Part shown: positions 26,472 to 35,021 of the stretch, piece after piece
Layout: each line of letters starts with the position of its first letter
How positions within the stretch are numbered: position 1 is the first letter of the stretch
NCBI RefSeq assembly: GCF_001547935.1
Contig: NZ_AP014635.1
Span: forward strand, 2,046,001 to 2,110,000
Reading direction: 5' to 3'
Source: Vibrio tritonius
Lineage (GTDB): Bacteria; Pseudomonadota; Gammaproteobacteria; Enterobacterales; Vibrionaceae
Length of the DNA stretch: 64,000 nt
Notes under the pieces: generated by a model
What the model was told of the DNA's origin: nothing
Seen by the model: the letters and a program-made list of their open reading frames with translations, nothing else
The model's database searches: none
Program-made: the position numbers and the translations under genes

Positions 26472-27365
26472 CTATTGAGTAATGCTCTTGAGCAAAGCCG
26501 CCTTTTGGTCGGAGAATTTGCGCGCAGCTAAGAAGCGTTTTAAACGTTGCAATGGACCTCGGTTCCCCCAATGCAATTTGCCTTTACGATACAGACACCG
26601 ATAAGAATCGAACTGCATGAAATAGGGGGCGGCCATCGGCTGGCGTTTATTAAGCAGAATGATCAGAACCTCTGAAGTCAGAAGGCCTGTGGCAATATTA
26701 CAAGCGCAGGCCAGTGATGGACCAGCATGGTCGGAGGAATCGACTTTACTGGTGTCCATATACCGCCAATGTGTTCCGCGTGGCGCAACGCCGACAGTAA
26801 AAGCAATCAACTGCTCGAACAGATCCATATCGTCATTGATATCAAAATATTCATCAAAACTCATGCTATCTGGTGTAAACACATTCATAGTGCCAGAAAA
26901 TCCTAATGGAGCTGCGAATACCACCGGTTTACCTAGTCTACGGGCGGTACGATAAAGCATACGCCTTGCTGACATCGAAAAAAAATCGATCGCATCAACA
27001 ATCACATCCGCGTTAGCGACGAAGTCCTCAACATTATCTTGAGTGATTCCTTGAGCAAACATTTTGATATCAACGCTGGGATGAATGTCTTTCGCCATTT
27101 CCGCCATCACCTCCACTTTAGGGCGGTCAGCCGTAGAGGACATAGCTCCGATTTGCCGATTCACATTTTTAATACTAAATTCATCAAAATCAGCCAGATT
27201 GAACGCTCCAATCCCCATACGTACTAGGTCAATGAATTCTCGACCACCTAAACCACCACACCCTGCAACTGCAACTCTCGAATGTTGTAACTTATCTTGT
27301 TCTTGCTCTGTCACCAAACCAATGTTCCGTGTCACTGCCAATCTGTAATATTCTTGACTATCCAT
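26472..27365 (-). CDS. ThiF/E1-like adenylyltransferase
   Basis: The 297-residue protein has the ThiF/MoeB/E1 fold. The nucleotide loop is VAVAGCGGLGG near residue 32, then FNLADFDEFSIKNVNRQ with the conserved Asp and Arg, and DVIVDAIDFF. The zinc-binding CxxC pairs of MoeB are absent and no clear catalytic Cys for thioester transfer is visible. It may only adenylate its substrate. Family members activate the carboxyl end of a protein or small molecule. It lies 62 bp downstream of a FeeM-type acyltransferase gene on the same strand, so the pair probably acts on one substrate. No sulfur-carrier protein is encoded nearby. Confidence 0.85.
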   Translation of the reverse strand: MDSQEYYRLAVTRNIGLVTEQEQDKLQHSRVAVAGCGGLGGREFIDLVRMGIGAFNLADFDEFSIKNVNRQIGAMSSTADRPKVEVMAEMAKDIHPSVDIKMFAQGITQDNVEDFVANADVIVDAIDFFSMSARRMLYRTARRLGKPVVFAAPLGFSGTMNVFTPDSMSFDEYFDINDDMDLFEQLIAFTVGVAPRGTHWRYMDTSKVDSSDHAGPSLACACNIATGLLTSEVLIILLNKRQPMAAPYFMQFDSYRCLYRKGKLHWGNRGPLQRLKRFLAARKFSDQKAALLKSITQ

Positions 27366-27427
27366 TCTTTTTACCTTTTCACTATGTCATACGTACTGCC
27401 TGAAGTCTGTTCAACTATCTGGTCAGC

Positions 27428-28342
27428 CTAAAAAGGAAATTCTTGATCTAACCTTTGGTATTCATCACGAAGAAGTGACAAGTCTTTCTCATCTAGAGAA
27501 CGAATGTAGTCTGTGCGCTCTGCAAGAAAGTACTGCAACAGTTCAGAGGAGAGCGGCCGCCCTTCGCCTTTTTTACGGTTGTAGTTTTCCGTAAAAAAGA
27601 AGCGGTGCAGGTCTGCATCAAACTCACGTCCGGAATAAAATTCTTCTGCTTTACTATTCGCTTGAGCAATATTTAAACGGTGACCTTGCACTCTACGCTT
27701 GTAGGCTGCGGAATACGGGACTAGCTCACCCAACGGTTCAAATAGGCAAATCTTCTGGTAAAAACGACAGTGCCGTTCAGCCACTGAACAACATAAATCG
27801 GTGACTCCTTTTAATTCAGCAAATTGAAATAATAATTTGAACAGGTGAAGGAATACTTTGTATTTGGTGTAATTAGGGTTAAGTGCAAAGGCTGTTACTT
27901 CAGCCACTTTGCCGCCTTCTTCTCTAATATTGTTGATTTGATCACCACAAAATTCTTCCATTGGAAGTCCCATGGGACTATCAAAAATAATCGAAACGGT
28001 CCCTACCACATTAGTGGATTCCTTAAAGTGACTTGGTGTTCCCATCTCCAATTCATCGTGGAAATTGGCAATAAAGATCCTAGTGTCAGGTAGTAAGTGA
28101 TATTTGGTAAACCTAATTCCTTGTTGGTTATCTTTTTGCAATCCAGCTTCAACGTAGTTGTCCCACACCAAAGTAAATGCTCGTTCAATTTCTTCTTTAT
28201 CCACCGCTATTTTATAGGTCACCGCCCTTGAACTTTGATCGATATCGCTACCCTCTTTTGCGATACGCACTTCCTTACGCCTCTCCACAGGCACTGTTCT
28301 GCCATTCAATTTAGTGAGTGGGGCCTTTTCTATGATCGCCAT
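27428..28342 (-). CDS. PEP-CTERM/exosortase-associated acyltransferase (FeeM / N-acyl amino acid synthase-like)
   Basis: The 304-residue protein has a GNAT core resembling N-acyl amino acid synthases and LuxI-type autoinducer synthases. The segments are RFTKYHLLPDTRIFIANF, VVGTVSIIFDSPMGLPMEE, a KVAEVTAFALNPNYTK strand and CCSVAERHCRFYQKICLFEPLG. From memory it matches the exosortase-system-associated acyltransferase family (TIGR03694). The expected reaction moves a long acyl chain from acyl-ACP to an amine. It is the first gene of a two-gene operon with the ThiF-like enzyme. A roughly 1-kb AT-rich noncoding stretch separates it from the divergent PEP-CTERM gene. Confidence 0.75.
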   Translation of the reverse strand: MAIIEKAPLTKLNGRTVPVERRKEVRIAKEGSDIDQSSRAVTYKIAVDKEEIERAFTLVWDNYVEAGLQKDNQQGIRFTKYHLLPDTRIFIANFHDELEMGTPSHFKESTNVVGTVSIIFDSPMGLPMEEFCGDQINNIREEGGKVAEVTAFALNPNYTKYKVFLHLFKLLFQFAELKGVTDLCCSVAERHCRFYQKICLFEPLGELVPYSAAYKRRVQGHRLNIAQANSKAEEFYSGREFDADLHRFFFTENYNRKKGEGRPLSSELLQYFLAERTDYIRSLDEKDLSLLRDEYQRLDQEFPF

Positions 28343-29376
28343 GTGTTCGCCTCCGATCTAGCATGAGTGCCAAGTGACTTGAGTTTGGTGATTATTCGAG
28401 TTTTCGCATACAAAATGCACAGAAACTCGTCTCCAATATGAACGGTAGCGTATATTTTTTGAAATAACGGCTTAAAAATAGAAAAGAATAAAAATAATTT
28501 ACTTAAGTTTTAAATAAAAGAAATATTACATCATATCGCTTTAAAAACTGCTAAAAAGAATTATATAAAATCAAGTAAAACCCTTACTAGCTCAATTAAC
28601 CCAACGTTGAATTTATGAAAAATCACAATGTTAAAATCTAGATATCGATATTTTTTACAAAAATAAAAAACATTAATAATAAAAAAGATATTATAAATAA
28701 CTGTTTTTATTGATTTTCAACCACACAAACAAATTTCTAAATACAAAAGTTAATTTTTCATCAAGCCATATGTCAGTCTATTTTACACTTTTGCAAAATC
28801 AGTATTCTATATAACATATCACGCAAACTAATTATTTGAAAAACAATAGTATTATTTTTAAAAAGACAAACACAATATTAATGTCGACGTAGCGATTATT
28901 AAATAACGACCCTGTATACCCAACACCTACTCCGACTCGCCAAAATCTAAAGTACCCCCTTTTATTTATGTTACGCAAAGTCAATAAAAACACGTCTATT
29001 TTATTTACATTAACTCTATAGTTATATTACTTTCAATTAGTTATATAACTAGATTAGTAATTTACCGCATTAGTGTCAGATTGTTTTACAACGTAACACA
29101 TAGCGTATTAGATTATTTAATCTATATATTTCATACACTTGTAGTGACAAACATAACATATTAATCATTCTGTTATTTTAAGTGACTAAATTTATTACAA
29201 TATCAGGCTGCACACATATACACCAGATGACACCAATTTATACACCTAAATGCTCGCACGTCATTTATCATCATATAAGTCAATATAAGCAATTAAATTA
29301 CCTAGCAAAATAAAGTTGGCATTATCAATGCTTTATAAGTCTTGGTAACAAACCTTAACGGACAAAGGTAAATAAA
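28343..29376. other. 1-kb very AT-rich noncoding region upstream of the PEP-CTERM gene
   Basis: No frame of 60 codons or more crosses this stretch. It is much richer in A and T than its surroundings, with many A- and T-tracts and short repeats such as gttatatta and gttatataac near 29022-29050. This composition is typical of H-NS-silenced or heavily regulated intergenic DNA. A sigma-54 type promoter lies at its right end (29316-29333). No RNA gene or terminator is recognisable. Confidence 0.6.
29316..29333 (+). promoter_or_regulatory. Sigma-54 (RpoN) promoter of the PEP-CTERM gene
   Basis: The sequence ttggcattatcaatgctt matches the -24/-12 consensus TGGCAC-N5-TTGC. The invariant GG (29318-29319) and GC (29330-29331) are separated by exactly 10 bases. 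It lies 43 bp before the ATG at 29377. The window also encodes a sigma-54 activator, PrsR, making this the obvious target. Confidence 0.75.
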
Positions 29377-30315
29377 ATGAAACTATTTAAAAAGCTAGGT
29401 CAATTGCTGATGCTCTGTTTATTTATCGGGGTATCAACTCAGGCTTATTCGTCTACACTCGACCTCACCAACATGGTATGGGGTATTGACTATGATCACG
29501 ATGGCAACCCCGACAACACGACGACTTATACGAACGACCTTATGGGGTTCTTTGGGTACACTCTAGTTGAGTTTGATAGTCCATCCACTGCAGGAACTCT
29601 CAGTGACGGAGATACGTTCACAGACTACAACTACCTAAAAGATACCACCTCAGGAAGTGGTATTTACACTACAAATACCATGACAGGTAAACTGGCTGAC
29701 ACGACTGGTACTAGCATTGTTTATAGTACCGCTGAATTTGATGCTGGTTCCACAATGACTTGGTACGACGCCAATAATAGTAATGCGAGCATTTTGACTT
29801 TAGATGTTTATGAGGGCAGTTCAACACTAAAGTTGGATGATGGCATATTAACCATTGATCAAATTAAATTACTGTTATCAGTAACATCTGTTGCAGAAGA
29901 TTATTTCTATGTAAAAGTTAATGATAAGTGGGTAGATTTATACGATATCCTTAATGGCGATAGTTACAGCGAAATTTATCTTTACGTTTTAGTCTCTTCT
30001 GACGTTCCCTCCTCAATTGAAGATGCGGATACCCTTACTGATTATGTTAATGATCAAACAGGAAGTGATTTAGACAATTTGGATGGCTATCTAACGGATA
30101 CAGCAGAAACCACAGAGGTAGATTTGTCACAAGCTGCAGAAAATAACGGCAATGGCGGCTATAGCTATATGATAGTTAACAACGGTACTTCAATTGTTAG
30201 AAAACGTGTACCAGAACCAGGCATGCTCTCTCTAATGGGTCTGGCATTCTTAGGTTTAGCTGGCTTACAACGCCGTCGTAAAATGCAAAGTGGCACAAAT
30301 ACTAAGCTTAACTAA
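29377..30315 (+). CDS. PEP-CTERM sorting-domain surface protein
   Basis: The 312-residue protein has a signal peptide (to about residue 26). An acidic body rich in Thr, Ser, Asp and Asn contains a DYDHDGNPDN calcium-loop-like segment (39-48). At the end is a PEP-CTERM tail: VPEP at 278-281, a hydrophobic helix (283-297) and RRR at 299-301. Eleven further residues follow the arginines, which is longer than usual. The family is cleaved by an exosortase and sent to the surface or matrix. The body has no family I recognise. A sigma-54 promoter precedes it, and the cognate kinase and activator genes follow. Confidence 0.88.
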   Translation: MKLFKKLGQLLMLCLFIGVSTQAYSSTLDLTNMVWGIDYDHDGNPDNTTTYTNDLMGFFGYTLVEFDSPSTAGTLSDGDTFTDYNYLKDTTSGSGIYTTNTMTGKLADTTGTSIVYSTAEFDAGSTMTWYDANNSNASILTLDVYEGSSTLKLDDGILTIDQIKLLLSVTSVAEDYFYVKVNDKWVDLYDILNGDSYSEIYLYVLVSSDVPSSIEDADTLTDYVNDQTGSDLDNLDGYLTDTAETTEVDLSQAAENNGNGGYSYMIVNNGTSIVRKRVPEPGMLSLMGLAFLGLAGLQRRRKMQSGTNTKLN

Positions 30316-30337
30316 GTTATTATCTTCGTCCTAGATG

Positions 30338-30376
30338 GCGACTTCCTATACAGCAATGCCTTGTGTAGGAAGTCAC
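30338..30376 (+). terminator. Hairpin after the PEP-CTERM gene
   Basis: Arms gacttcctataca and tgtgtaggaagtc (one mismatch) form a long stem 23 bases after the stop. The following bases, acctctaata, are not a clean T-run, so termination may be partial or the structure may stabilise the message. Confidence 0.5.
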
Positions 30377-30560
30377 CTCTAATAGGCGCTTCTGTTACCT
30401 TCTCTGGTTATCAATTCCATCACTCCGTGTTTTATCGTCAATCCCGATTCTTACTTTTTAGATCAACAGCAAATCGAACATTTAGCGCGATACTCTTTAC
30501 AGAAACTGCTCAATAATAGAGTTAAACTTTGCTGCATAAAATGACGAGCATTAGGGAATT

Positions 30561-32612
30561 ATGTCGAATTTATTATTGAATGCCACTGGCTATGGCATTG
30601 TGGCTCTTGGTTTTCTCTTTCTATTTATTCTGTTACTCGCAGCCAAACAAAAAACACTCCAACGCAGCCTATTACTGATTGCGTCCTTGACCAGTGCCAT
30701 TTGGGCGTGCGTGGCCGCGTTAGCGATACATCCCGTTGTTGAGCTAGTGTTATTACCTATCGAAACTCTACGTAATATCAGTTGGTTGCTGCTTATTATG
30801 GGTACGCTGACCGTGCAAACCCAATGGCATCATTTCCTCCGTGACGACCCTATGGTCAAACGCACTTTAGCCGCACTGTCATTCGTGCTGATCATTGAGC
30901 TATCGAGTACGCTGCTTTTTTGGCTTCCTTTTCGTTATTTATTACTGATTCATCTTGGCGAATCGGCAGTCGGTTTGTGGTTTATCGAACAACTTTATCG
31001 CCGCACTGATAAACAAGATCGTTGGACCATAAAGCCTATCACGCTTGGCTTGGGTATGACTTTCGCCTACGATTTTGCGCTGTATGCAAACGGGGCACTG
31101 ACCAACAGCATCGATAATGGTTTTCTGCTGGCTCGAGGATGGATCACTATCGTCACAATCCCACTAATTGCCATGACCGCAAGACGTATAAAAAATTGGT
31201 CCACTCGGATATACGTTTCAAGGGATGTTGTTTACAGCAGCACATTGCTAACGATTGCTGGTGGTTATTTGCTTTTGATGGCTGTGGCAGGATATTACAT
31301 TCGCTATTTAGGAGAGAATTGGGGGAGCGTAGCCCAATACGTGTTTTTTGCCCTTAGCGCACTACTTCTTGCTAGTCTATTTACTTCCGAATCACTCCGA
31401 CGCAAATTAAAAGTTTTTATCATCAAGCACTTTTATGCCAATAAATACGAGTATCGTGAAGAGTGGATGAAATTTGCCGCCATTTTGGAACAAAACGTCC
31501 ATGAGCCTTACCAGATCGCGCTAGACGCCATTATTCAGCCGTTTGATTGTGAAGCAGGACTTTTAGTGAGGGTAAATGGCGATAAGTTCACTAACAAAAC
31601 CAGTTATAACCTCAAAGCAGGCTACCCAGAGAAGGATGAAGTTCTGTTACCTTTGGCTAAAGCTGCTATAGAGCATCAATGGATCATTGATATTAAGCAG
31701 CTTACTAATCACGATACGAATACCCCTTTTACTTATGACCACCAGCAAGTTTCGACCATCCGCACTTTTGATTATATAGTGCCGATCATTAACCACAGTG
31801 GTGACAGCCATGTCTGCTTCATTTCAAAACCTCACGCGACGGAGTCGATCAATTGGGAAGACCGCGACCTTATGTTTGCAATCAGTAAACAGCTTGCCGT
31901 ATATCTCAACTTGTATCATACCAATCAAATTTTGGCGGAAAACCAACAGTTTGATGCATTTAATCGCATGTCGGCATTTCTCGCTCATGACTTAAAAAAT
32001 GTACTGGCACAATTACAGCTTCTTGCCAAAAATGCCCAAAAACATAAACATAATCCCGAATTTATTGAGGACGCATTTGATACTGTAGATTCTGCGGTCG
32101 AAAGACTGAGCAAAGTAGTTAATCACCTGAAAAAAAAGGAGATGACATCCCATACTGGCGAAACATTTGCTGTCGATACCTTAGTAAAGATGAGCTGCCA
32201 TGAACGAGAAAATACGTTGCCTCCTCCTCAGTTTAACGGTTCTAGCACGCAAACATTTACAATGAATACGGATAAAGAACGTTTTCGCAATATGATATTG
32301 CACCTCATTCAAAATGCCCAAGATGCAACCGATGACGATGGTGTAGTCCAAGTCACTACATCAATAAAAGACAACTACTACACCATTGAGATTAAGGACA
32401 ATGGATGCGGCATGACTGATCACTTTATTGAAACACGTTTATTTAAGCCCTTTGATACAACCAAAGGTAACTCTGGAATGGGGATTGGCGCTTATGACGC
32501 TCGTAAATTCATCGAGCAGTTGGGTGGCTTTATTGATGTAAAATCAAAAGAAGGACAAGGCTCTCGCTTCATTTTATATATTCCACTAAGTTTGCAATGT
32601 TCATCGTCTTAA
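30561..32612 (+). CDS. prsK: PEP-CTERM system sensor histidine kinase PrsK
   Basis: The 683-residue protein begins with about eight transmembrane helices (residues ~5-280). A GAF-like sensor region follows (~310-450) and then a kinase core. The H-box is FLAHDLKNVLAQL with His476, and the ATPase has an N-box LIQNAQDATDDDG, a G1 box DNGCGMTDHF and a G2 box GMGIGAYDARKF. The architecture is that of the XrtA/PEP-CTERM kinase PrsK (TIGR02916), whose partner is the sigma-54 activator PrsR. In known loci prsK and prsR are adjacent; here prsR lies 871 bp downstream. The start follows AGGGA. Confidence 0.9.
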   Translation: MSNLLLNATGYGIVALGFLFLFILLLAAKQKTLQRSLLLIASLTSAIWACVAALAIHPVVELVLLPIETLRNISWLLLIMGTLTVQTQWHHFLRDDPMVKRTLAALSFVLIIELSSTLLFWLPFRYLLLIHLGESAVGLWFIEQLYRRTDKQDRWTIKPITLGLGMTFAYDFALYANGALTNSIDNGFLLARGWITIVTIPLIAMTARRIKNWSTRIYVSRDVVYSSTLLTIAGGYLLLMAVAGYYIRYLGENWGSVAQYVFFALSALLLASLFTSESLRRKLKVFIIKHFYANKYEYREEWMKFAAILEQNVHEPYQIALDAIIQPFDCEAGLLVRVNGDKFTNKTSYNLKAGYPEKDEVLLPLAKAAIEHQWIIDIKQLTNHDTNTPFTYDHQQVSTIRTFDYIVPIINHSGDSHVCFISKPHATESINWEDRDLMFAISKQLAVYLNLYHTNQILAENQQFDAFNRMSAFLAHDLKNVLAQLQLLAKNAQKHKHNPEFIEDAFDTVDSAVERLSKVVNHLKKKEMTSHTGETFAVDTLVKMSCHERENTLPPPQFNGSSTQTFTMNTDKERFRNMILHLIQNAQDATDDDGVVQVTTSIKDNYYTIEIKDNGCGMTDHFIETRLFKPFDTTKGNSGMGIGAYDARKFIEQLGGFIDVKSKEGQGSRFILYIPLSLQCSSS

Positions 32613-33483
32613 ATTTAAGAACAATGACATAAAATCTAGCGCACTCCTACCACAAGCTTCTCTTTTTAAAGTCAGCGTTATAGCCTATTACAATCAAGAA
32701 ATTAGTGGTTTATTTATCAAAAAAATATATTTTTCAATGTGACGATGTTCTTTTTTAATCATTAATAAAAACATGTTACACCACCATTGATACTATAATC
32801 ACACGATACAAAAGGAAAGTTAGCTTAAATTACAACAGGTCAAAGGTAATTATTTGTTCAGTGATATGGGTAAGAACCATTCCAATTAAAAATTTCAATA
32901 TACCCAAATGACTTACCGCTCTGATTCCCACTGACTTTGCTAACGATGGAAAATAGGATCCCAGCGGATGAGTCTGTGTTCAGTATTTGCCCAAAAGACT
33001 CAAGTTTAAAACTGTTATTTAACATTGGTAGCAAAATAAAAATAGCTAATATTTCAAACGTTATTATTGATAGGTGACTTCATTACAATGTATTGCGTTA
33101 TACCCAAATGACCTCAAGATGCAGACTTCAGAGCTTCATCAACGAGCACAGGTCAAGCTCAATGACGGCAGGAATGGTCATTCCCTTTCAACGTCATTGG
33201 GCGCAGAAATGGGCTTGTTGATGAGCTCCCAAGGGGCGAGTTGTATTCGCTCCTATGCTGCGTTACCGATTTTCTACGTAGATTACTAGGTATTCAAATC
33301 GGTGCCTTGCCTATAAGCGAATACATTCTCGCTGAAACCGCATCTTGAGGTTACTTGGGTATATCTTTGCGACCTATTAAAACTAACAAAAACCAATTAT
33401 ACAAAAGCAGATTAGCCGGATGCCTCCCCAAAACATGTAATAGGCCATCACTGCTCACTGTAAACAAAAAGGCACCATTCTTA
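32613..33483. other. 871-bp noncoding stretch between prsK and prsR
   Basis: This gap is made largely of repeats. A block at about 32899-33002 starts tatacccaaatgactta and shares tctgtgttcagtatttgcc with the 34860-34972 element. A 265-bp terminal-inverted-repeat element lies at 33099-33363. The rest is AT-rich. The frame that opens at 33355 inside the element is the upstream extension of prsR and is not a likely start. Confidence 0.6.
33099..33363. repeat. 265-bp MITE-like element with 24-bp terminal inverted repeats
   Basis: The left end tatacccaaatgacctcaag (through atgc) and the right end, whose reverse complement is tatacccaagtaacctcaag (through atgc), match at 22 of 24 bases. Inside are further paired arms: gagcttcatcaac with gttgatgagctc, caatgac with gtcattg, cgag-tattcgct with agcgaata-ctcg, and accgattt with aaatcggt. 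The whole can fold into a branched structure. It has no coding capacity for a transposase. The end sequence recurs at 41041-41094, 41211-41248 and 45159-45204. I recognise it as a common intergenic repeat type in vibrios (memory). Confidence 0.75.
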
Positions 33484-34833
33484 ATGGAAACACTACTTAT
33501 TATTGAAGATGATCGTGGTATCCAGAATCAACTAAAATGGGCATTTGATGACTACACTGTAATTCCAGCCCACGACAGAGACTCGGCATTAATTGCCTTG
33601 CGTCGCTATGAGCCTAAGGTCGTTGCTTTAGATTTAGGTCTTCCTCCAGATCCGGACAATAGCAGTGAGGGATTTAAGATCTTGCAGGAGATTCTATCCA
33701 TAGCGCCAAAAACTAAAATTATTGTCATGACAGGTAACGATGAAAAAGACTCGGCTCACCAAGCGATAAAAATGGGTGCTATTGATTTTCATCACAAACC
33801 TCTCAATGAGTCCGATCTATCCGTCATCATCAATCGGGCTATGTTTATTGCTAATTTAGAGATAGAAAATGAAACACTGAAAAAACACTCGCTCGAACAT
33901 AACGGCTTTATCGGTCACAGTCCAAAGATTCAGCGTGTTTGCGAATTGATTGAACGCATCGCGCCGACTGATGTTAGCACGCTTTTACTGGGCGAAAGCG
34001 GCACGGGTAAAGAAGTACTTGCTCGTTCAATACATGAATCAAGCGATCGTAAAGACCAACCATTTATCGCGATTAACTGTGCCTCAATACCCGAGAACTT
34101 ACTCGAAAGTGAACTGTTTGGTTACGAACGGGGCGCTTTTACTGGTGCAGTAAAGATGACGAAAGGTAAAGTAGAATGCGCCGAAGGTGGCACTCTATTT
34201 TTGGACGAAATTGGCGATATGCCCTTAGCATTGCAAGCCAAAATCTTACGTTTTTTACAAGAAAAAGTTATTACCCGTATTGGCGGTCGACAAGAGATCT
34301 CCGTTAACGTTCGCATTGTCTGCGCAACCCACCAAAATTTGCCAGAGATGGTGACTGAAAAATCATTTCGTGAAGACTTGTTTTATCGTATCAGTGAAAT
34401 GACTATCAATATTCCACCGCTGCGAGAACGTGATGAAGACATCATCTTAATTGCACGTGCTGCGCTACAAAAAAACTGTGAACAAATGGGTAAGCAGATC
34501 AATGGCTTTACTGAAGATGCAATCCAAGCACTGATGCAATATCCATGGCCTGGTAATGTCCGCGAACTACAAAACCGAGTAAAAAGTGCCTGTATTATGG
34601 CCGATGGAAAAAACATTACTGTGCAAGATTTGGCGCTACCCATCACACAAGACACACCAACATTAGACATTAATTTAAAACATGTTCGCGAAGCAGCAGA
34701 GAAACAAGCGATCTGTCGAGCGCTATCAATGAGTGATGGCAACATGTCTAATACTGCTGGACTGCTAGGCATCACTCGGCCCACTTTATATGCGCTACTG
34801 GATAAATTCTCTCTTCGTAAAAAGAGTGAGTAG
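33484..34833 (+). CDS. prsR: PEP-CTERM system sigma-54 response regulator PrsR
   Basis: The 449-residue protein (from METLLIIEDD) has a receiver domain with phospho-acceptor Asp50 and an AAA+ sigma-54 activation domain. The latter has Walker A GESGTGKE (170-177), the sigma-54 contact loop GAFTGA (217-222) and Walker B GGTLFLDEIGD. A Fis-type helix-turn-helix closes the chain (SNTAGLLGITRPTLYALL). This is the PrsR layout of PEP-CTERM loci (TIGR02915). It should activate RpoN promoters such as that at 29316. The frame extends upstream to 33355 inside a repeat element, but length and family start favour 33484. Confidence 0.9.
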   Translation: METLLIIEDDRGIQNQLKWAFDDYTVIPAHDRDSALIALRRYEPKVVALDLGLPPDPDNSSEGFKILQEILSIAPKTKIIVMTGNDEKDSAHQAIKMGAIDFHHKPLNESDLSVIINRAMFIANLEIENETLKKHSLEHNGFIGHSPKIQRVCELIERIAPTDVSTLLLGESGTGKEVLARSIHESSDRKDQPFIAINCASIPENLLESELFGYERGAFTGAVKMTKGKVECAEGGTLFLDEIGDMPLALQAKILRFLQEKVITRIGGRQEISVNVRIVCATHQNLPEMVTEKSFREDLFYRISEMTINIPPLRERDEDIILIARAALQKNCEQMGKQINGFTEDAIQALMQYPWPGNVRELQNRVKSACIMADGKNITVQDLALPITQDTPTLDINLKHVREAAEKQAICRALSMSDGNMSNTAGLLGITRPTLYALLDKFSLRKKSE

Positions 34834-34859
34834 TAAGAGGTGAATAGCTACCAATAATA

Positions 34860-34972
34860 GTAAGTCAATCGACAAGCACAATGATGATAGGAATGGCAAA
34901 GTGGAGCCCCATGGATTGGTTTATGTGGCTCTGTATTCAGCATTTACCTAAATGAATGACTTACATTTAGGC
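34860..34972. repeat. Short inverted-repeat-bounded intergenic element
   Basis: Ends agtaagtca and tgacttac are inverted. The segment tctgtattcagcatttacctaaa (34930-34952, 23 bases) matches 32973-32995 at 19 of 23 positions. It lies between prsR and the MMPL gene and is related to the block at 32899-33002. It is an unrecognised Vibrio-type intergenic repeat. Confidence 0.45.
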
Positions 34973-35021
34973 ACAACTAGTTAGCGATTTTTTCTGACGA
35001 TTATTAGGGTAAACGGAGGAA

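Noticed and set aside
33355-33483. Longer start of prsR inside the repeat element
   Set aside because: The extra 43 residues have no family match; the receiver domain begins naturally at METLLIIEDD.
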